In this document: positions 57,591 through 64,000 of the stretch, in pieces
Layout: every line of letters begins with the position of its first letter
Numbering within the stretch: the stretch's first letter is position 1
From: Heterostelium album PN500
Lineage: Eukaryota > Evosea > Eumycetozoa > Acytosteliales > Acytosteliaceae
Reading direction: 5' to 3'
DNA length: 64,000 nucleotides
Assembly: GCF_000004825.1 (NCBI RefSeq)
Contig: NW_008805065.1
Location: 248,001 to 312,000 of the forward strand
Position numbers and translations under genes: made by a program
The notes under the pieces: generated by a model
The model's database searches: none
What the model was told of the DNA's origin: nothing
Seen by the model: only the letters and a program-made list of their open reading frames with translations

Positions 57591-58422
57591 AAAAAAAAAT
57601 AATCAATTTATTTGTTTAAAAAAAAAAAAGTATTAAATAAAAACTTTTGTGAATTATTACATGTAATTAAAAAAAAAAAAAAGATATATTTAATAATCAT
57701 CGAAAATCTATCTAAAAATAAATAAGATCTTGTTATTTATTTTTTTTGTTTTTTTTTTTGTTTTTCAAAGTTTTTGAATTTTTTTTTTTTTTTTCTATCA
57801 GTCCTCAGTACCCTTCATAATGAGAATTGCGTTGATGATTTGCTCGCGACAACAACAAACAATTTTCTAAAAAAATAACGTCAGGATGTTGTTTTTCACA
57901 CGAATTTGGTGAAAAATTTGGGCTCAATATTGGCATGATTTATTTTTATAACAAAGTATATTTTCTATTATTATTTTAAATTGTCATTTTTTTGTTAATA
58001 ATAAAAGAGATCACCCAACTATTATTAACTTTTTATTTTTATTTTTTTTTGCAACACCAACTTACACACTTTCACACATACACACAACAAGCATCAGTAT
58101 ATACTCAAATAACACGATCAATACATTTTTCAATTATTTGTTGTTTAAACATCAACAACACCACACAAATAAACAACATTTGATCATACTGTTTATATTG
58201 GTATTGTTTTTTTTCGTGAAATAAGTTGGTTTTTTTTAGTTGGTCTTGTGTTTTGAAGAAGTTATAAAATTATTAGATATAATTATAATTATCACTACAG
58301 ATTTTGTATAATTACTTAAATAGAAAAAAAAGATTTATAAATTTTTAGTTGTTGTAAAATATTATTTGTAATTAATAGTTTTGAAAATAACAATCAAAAC
58401 TTGGGCTTTTTTTTAAACAGAA
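57591..58422. other. Intergenic (shmt 3' / ABC transporter 5')
   Basis: 832 bp, A+T-rich with many T runs. A TTTTTTTAAACAG just before the ABC transporter start could be the acceptor of a 5'-leader intron. No coding sequence is seen. Confidence 0.45.
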
Positions 58423-61094
58423 ATGAGTTCAAGATGGAGACAAACTAAGATTCTTTTAAGAAAGAATTTTATTTTATTGGTAAATATATTTAGTGTTATT
58501 TTAAATCTTATTTCTAATCTAACGAACCTATTAATCAATAATAGAGAAGAGGATATAGAAGTACTATTATGCAAATTTTAGTACCATTTTTATTTGTTTT
58601 CTTTTTATGGATTTTACAATTTGGTATAAAAGCAAATAATAAAAATGATGCTTCAACTTTAGTTTGTAAGTAAAACAAAAAGTAAATAATAAAAGTAAAA
58701 GTTGATGATTAATTTTAAAATTTTATAATCATTGATTTATAGTTAGAAACCCAGATCCAGAAATAATTTCATCACCACCAAGATGTTATATAGGTGAAGA
58801 TAAGGATAGTTGCTATACTTTGACGTATGTAAGTGATAATCCAACTGGTGATTGGGTAGTTCAACAGATTTCCAGTAAATATGCGATTCCTCAAGCAGAG
58901 ATTAGAAAATTCGATAGCGTTCAGAATATGAATGGTTACATCGATGCCAACCATAATATGACAACTGCCAGTTTAGTTTTCTTGACCGATCCAATCACCA
59001 ATATCATTCATTATGCAGTTCAGTACAACAAGACTACCGAGTATTCAAAGCAAAAGGAAATTAAAAAGGGTACCTATATTGAGTTGCCATGGATCAATGC
59101 AGTGGAACAACAGTTACAGTCCAACTTTTCCAATGGACAAAAGAGCTACGCTATCGATTTCGTACAATTTCCACATCCCGAGTTGGTAGTTGAGGATATC
59201 ATCAAGGATATGGGTCCAATCTTTTTCTTTGCAGCACTGATGTTCAACGTAGTCATTCAGTTGGGTCAAATCGTTTTAGAGAAGGAGTTAAAACTTCGTG
59301 AGGGAATGAATATGATGGGTCTCAAGGATTCCGTCTATTGGTTCACATGGACCGTCACAAACATCCTCGTCAACGTTATCTCTTGTTTCGTTTTGGTAGC
59401 AGCTGGATATATATTCCAATTCGATTTCTTTAAAAAGAATAACTTTGGTACTTTCTTTGTTTTATTCTTATTGTTTGGTATTTCCATGGTTACTTTTGTA
59501 TTCTTTTTAAGTACATTAATTAAAAGAGCTGATATTGCAAGTAAGTTGTATAAAAAAAAAAAAAGGAAAAAGATTATACCAAAAATAATTTATAATAATA
59601 ATTAATTTCTTTTTCTCTTTTTTTTTCCTTCTTTTAGCATCAATTGGATTTGTTATTTTCTTGATTGGTATTATTATTCAAGGATTTGCATCGGTTGCAT
59701 TCCAAGAGGATTTCTATGTTGCAGTTAGAGTGATTCTATCATTCTTGCCGTTTGCTTTGCTGTCCAAAGGTATATCTGATCTTTCAGATACAAGTGGTGG
59801 TTCAACATCGGGTGGTATGAAATGGAGTGATATCGATAAGGGATTCTTTTCGTTAAAGACCAACTATTCATGGATGATCATCGATTTCTTCTTTTACTTT
59901 TTGTTGGCACTCTATTTGGACAATGTACTGCCATCGCTATACGGTACTTCCAAGGGACCTTTCTTCTTTTTGAAGCCATCCTACTGGGTATGGAAACCAT
60001 CGAAACCAAAGGTTGAGAAGAAGAACAAAAAGAATGAACAAACAGAGGATCACAATGAAGATGAGGATATCGTAAGAGAACGTGAGAACGTTTTGAATGA
60101 CAATTTGCCAGAGGATACCGCCGTAAAGTTTATAAATCTTCGTAAGGTCTACACTTCATCGTCGGGTTGTTGTGGATGCACAAAGAAGCAGTTTGTTGCA
60201 GTCAAAGGAACTTGTCTATCGATTGGAAACGGTCAACTCTTTGTACTCCTCGGACACAACGGTGCCGGTAAGACAACAACATTCAATATGATGACCGGTC
60301 TTTTCTCACCATCGTCCGGTGATGCTTTTGTATTTGGTAATTCGATTGTACACAACATGCCAGCCATCCGTAAGGATATGGGTGTTTGTCCACAACACGA
60401 TATTCTCTGGTCGGAACTCACTGGACGTGAGCATCTCGAGATCTACGCTGCTTTCAAGGGTATTCCAGAGGACAGAATCGCCGCTGAAGTCGAAGAGCGT
60501 CTCAAGGATGTAGAGTTGGGTGCAGCTGCTAATCTTCCAACCGGAAAGTACAGTGGTGGTATGAGAAGAAGATTGTCTACGGCTATCGCTTTGATTGCCG
60601 ATCCAAAGATTGTATATCTCGACGAACCAACCACCGGTATGGATCCAGTATCGAGACGTCAAGTTTGGAATCTCATTGAGAAGGTAAAGAAGGGTCGTGT
60701 CATCATTCTCACCACTCACAGTATGGAAGAAGCCGACGTTCTCGGTGATCGTATCGCCATCATGAAGAAAGGAAAACTAGTGTGTCTCGGTACATCTCTG
60801 AGATTGAAGAATAAGTTTGGTGCAGGATATCGTTTGGTTGCATTGATCGACCCAACCAAGATGAACGCTGCCGACGACGTTATCAAGTTCTTTGAAATGC
60901 ATCTTTCGATACGACCAATCGTTCAAAGCATTGGATCACTCGAATACAACGTTCCAAGAGAACAACTAAACGGTTTAATGTCATTTTTCGAAAAATTAGA
61001 ACATGCCAGATCAATGTTACCAATCATTGATGTTCAAATTAGTATGACAACACTTGAAGAGGTATTCCTTACAATTGCTGGTCATGATGAATAA
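58423..61094 (+). CDS. ABC transporter, subfamily A, half-transporter
   Basis: Exons 58423..58479, 58545..58665, 58743..59540 and 59638..61094 give 810 residues: one transmembrane domain and one nucleotide-binding domain, so it must pair to form a full ABCA unit. Order: cytoplasmic start and first helix (LVPFLFVFFLWILQFGI), a large extracellular loop (about 55-260), five or six further helices (about 265-480) including the ABCA-typical EKELKLREGMNMMGL amphipathic block, then the NBD: Walker A GHNGAGKTT (about 531-539), Q-loop PQHDILW, signature YSGGMRRRLS (about 627), Walker B IVYLDEPTTGMDP, and H-loop TTHSMEEAD. A Cys cluster SSGCCGCTKK precedes the NBD. Dictyostelids have many such ABCA half-size proteins; the lipid substrate is inferred from the subfamily. 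Confidence 0.94.
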
Positions 61095-61262
61095 AAAAAA
61101 AAACAAGATAATAACAAAACAACAACAACAATAATAATATATCATTACTTTTCCTTTTTATGTCTGTAATAACTTTATTTTTAGAACAATAAATAGAATA
61201 ATTATTATTTAATAATAATTGATCTTTATATTTTATTTATTTATCTATTCCTGTTTCTTTTT

Positions 61263-63065
61263 TCAATATTGACCAGATTTAATAATTTTCTTTAAATCAG
61301 TACCTGATAATGCGGTATCTTGAGAACCATCATAGATGGCAACGATGGTTGGTTCTGTCAAAAGTAATTGATCCAAGAATCTCAAGATATCTTCTTTGGT
61401 GACTGAATCGATTCCCCTGCAGATCTCGTCGGGTGTTCTCCATACTCCGGTGGTGAGTAGCTGTTTGGCCATGTCATCACACAAGACACCACGCAGCTCC
61501 AAATTCATTAAAATCAAACTCTTTTGTTGTCGCTTGGCTCTTTCAATCTCTTCATCGGTGATCAAACGACGTAGCGACAGTAACTGATTCAACATCAGTG
61601 AAATACCATTCTTAAGGAAACCGGTGCTGGTTGCCAAACGAATTCCGAAAAGACCGATGCCAGCTTCGAGATTCAAAAACGCTGAACACTCACGGACGTG
61701 TTGCAAAGCGTATACAACATGTAGATTCAAACGAGATTGCATACCTTTGCCTGGTCCACCGACTGAGAAATCTCTGCCACCTCCCAGCAGTGTCTGCAAT
61801 ACGAAACCGGCGTAGACGTCTTTGCTTTCGCCGACACTCTTGAATCCTCTACATGGGAATGCAAGGTAGTAGTATGCCTGTTCGGCATCCTCCACGTCGG
61901 AGATCAAATGTGATCCACCATAGTAAGGAACACGATCGGTGTTGACCAGCGACGATGCAGCGGCGGCAACGCCTGGCGATGGAGCACTGTATGGGATGTC
62001 ACCGTAGTATCGCTCGACATAGTTTACCAACTGGCGATGATCTATACCGGTTGCAGAGATCACAATGTTCTTACCGATGTAGTGGTTCTTCAGTGTCTCG
62101 CGCAGGTGTTCAACAGTGAGTGCTTCATATTCTTGTGGCTGGGCGTGAGGACTCTGACCGAATCCAGTGTTTCCAAATGCAACATTTTGCATCAACAGTG
62201 GTAATAGATCTTCTGGATAGTTTAAAAAGTGTGAAAACGTTCTGATCGCATCCATCTTTACTTCTTCAAACTCTTCACCATCGAAATTCGGACATGTAAT
62301 CTGATCTGCAAATGATTTCAAAATGTACTCTACATCTTTTCTTAATACTTCAACTGAAAATTGAATAGAATCATTGGATGTTGCTGATTGTGCATTTAAT
62401 GATATAGTTTCATATTTCTTTACAATATCTGCAGTTGATTCATTTTTTGTTCCCTAAATAAAAATTAATAAATGTATATATATATTACTTATTAATATAA
62501 CAATATTAAATAATGATTTAAATAATAATAATTAAATTACTTTAAAAGTCATTTTCTCTAATAATTTGAATACACCTCTATTCTTTTCGGTCTCGAAAGC
62601 AGAACCACCACGAACATACAATCCAATGGCACATGCATTCTGATTGGTTTGTTGTGATATCACTTTAATACCGTTTGGTAGTGTAGAGATATCTGCACGA
62701 TTAAAGTTTGCTGCTGTATTAAATGGTGTATGTTGTTGTTGTTGTTGTGATGTTGTTGATGATGTTGATGTAGTAATGTTTGGTGTTGGAATTGATTTCT
62801 GTAGGAATTGATTAAGCTTTGGATGTGGTGTGTTCAATGATGTAAATGGACTTGGTTGTTGTTTGATTTGTTGATGAGCAGCGGCAGAGGTGATATTAAC
62901 ACTGCTATTATTGTTACCACTGGAAACAACATGAAGATCATTTTGAACTTTCAAATCATCTTTGGGTGATTGAAAAAATGACTTGCTACTATTATAATGA
63001 AATCTATTAAATAAAGGAGATGCTACATTCTGTAGCGATCTATATCCTTTTAATAAATTATTCAT
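61263..63065 (-). CDS. mppA2: Mitochondrial processing peptidase, alpha subunit
   Basis: The MPP alpha/beta dimer removes targeting peptides in the mitochondrial matrix; alpha binds substrate, beta holds the zinc. Exons 62541..63065 and 61263..62453 give 571 residues. Residues 1-130 are a basic targeting sequence followed by an extended Ser/Asn/Gln insert. The peptidase M16 fold begins at ISTLPNGIKVISQQ. The position of the catalytic H-x-x-E-H reads LLEKMTFK, so zinc binding is lost as expected for alpha. The glycine-rich substrate loop LLGGGRDFSVGGPGKGMQSRLN (about 390-412), GNTGFGQSPHAQPQEY and the C-terminal DQLLLTEPTIVAIYD strand confirm alpha over beta and over complex III core proteins. 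Confidence 0.95.
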
Positions 63066-64000
63066 AATTTAAATATATATTTAAAAATGAGAAAACGAAA
63101 TGAATAAAATGAAAATTGATCAATGAATTTATTTTTTTATTAATTAATATACAATTAAATTTAACACGAACAAAAAAAATGTGATCATCAAATATTTATT
63201 TTACATATTTCTTTATTACTTATTTTTAATTGTTATTATTTTGATGATGTTATTATAATTATTTTAGATTGCAATTATCTATATAAATCAAGATAAAATC
63301 CCATAATTGATGCAGATCGTAAATGTTTTTACTAAAACGAGATTTGTCAGAATCTTTATAAAATATATACACAATTTAAGTAGTTGATTCACACCTTATT
63401 CCATGGTATACGAGTCAGGGATAATCCATTGTGTTAAAGTGATTGTTGAATATGTTATGAGGTTTACTATCATGATTGATTATTCTGATTACTTATTCAT
63501 CATACATTTCATTTTAAAAAAATATTAAAAAATTATAAAAAAAAAAAAAAGTGTTTCAAAAAAATAAAAGACTACTACTTGTATGAAAATAACATTTGGT
63601 GACAGGTGCAAGTTGGTTGTTCTTTAAATTAACTTGGCAAACAATACAATACCAGCAGCGCAAATAATATGTGTGTTTTTCGAACAAAGACAAGAAAAAA
63701 AATTATTAAATAAAAATTAAAAAAAATGATATTATTATGTGTGTTTTAAACCATTTAAATTTTTCAAAAAATCTTAAATTGAGAGAAGCAAAAAACAGAG
63801 AAAACAATTCAAGTTAAACGGAATTCTCATTTTATTATTCTTTTTTTAATTGTAAAGATTTAATCTTTAACTATAGCAGAAGTATTTTTTATTATTATTT
63901 TTTTTTTAAAACAAAATTTAAAAAAGTTCTTTAGTTATTCATTTATTATTATTATTATTATTATTATTTTTTGAATGAAGAGAACTGAACCTCAATTAAG
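63066..64000. other. Intergenic, right edge
   Basis: About 0.93 kb upstream of mppA2 to the window end. A+T-rich with long A and T runs and an ATT run at 63946-63969. No gene start, RNA gene or repeat family is recognised. Confidence 0.45.

Noticed and set aside
61263-63065. Assignment as MPP beta or a complex III core protein
   Set aside because: The H-x-x-E-H zinc site is absent and the glycine-rich GGGRDFSVGGPGKGM loop is the mark of MPP alpha.

Overview
The window is nuclear DNA from a social amoeba (Dictyostelia). The evidence is: very A+T-rich intergenic DNA with long A/T runs; dense intron-poor genes with short A+T-rich introns, nearly all GTAAGT/GTATGT...AG; long in-frame AAT/CAA/TCA tracts coding Asn, Gln and Ser runs; and family types characteristic of dictyostelids (CBM49-type cellulose-binding proteins, B-box proteins with beta-propeller-like C-terminal halves, large divergent ankyrin-type proteins). 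Exons are richer in G+C than is usual in D. discoideum, so another dictyostelid is likely; the species cannot be fixed from the sequence.

Layout, 0-15 kb: 3' truncated RhoGDI gene (-), B-box protein (-), the Pol II CTD phosphatase Ssu72 (+), the nuclear-envelope SUN protein Sun1 (-), a secreted GPI-anchored Cys-rich protein (-), proline dehydrogenase (-), the Elongator-associated P-loop protein KTI12 (-) and the minor-spliceosome U11/U12-65K protein RNPC3 (-).

15-25.4 kb is the accessory, decayed part: an old LTR-retroelement gag/protease fossil, a small CBM49 protein, a P-element-like (TNP-type) DNA transposon relic whose first five exons are still open while its catalytic half is broken, ankyrin-family pseudogene pieces on both sides of it, and an intact 897-residue ankyrin-type gene.

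26-64 kb is gene-dense host DNA: AMMECR1 (+), AIM24-like (-), FAAH-type amidase (+), F-box/ankyrin protein (-), a large RasGEF (+), TMEM86/YhhN (+), a predicted myristoylated low-complexity protein (-), an MTFR1-like mitochondrial fission regulator (-), Kelch-SAM protein (+), a POT1-like telomere protein (-), the SUMO E1 subunit UBA2 (+), serine hydroxymethyltransferase (+), an ABCA half-transporter (+) and mitochondrial processing peptidase alpha (-). Genes often sit as divergent pairs (POT1/UBA2 starts are 225 bp apart) or tightly convergent pairs (AMMECR1/AIM24 stops are 133 bp apart). No operons, tRNAs, rRNAs or CRISPR arrays were seen.

Exon structures were built by hand; coding lengths sum to a multiple of three for nearly all multi-exon genes, which supports them. 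Three host genes do not close cleanly: Sun1 (5' frame change), RNPC3 (one junction off by one) and RasGEF (one base short in a T run). I found no clearly new multi-gene system; the most unusual items are the half-open TNP transposase gene and these frame breaks.
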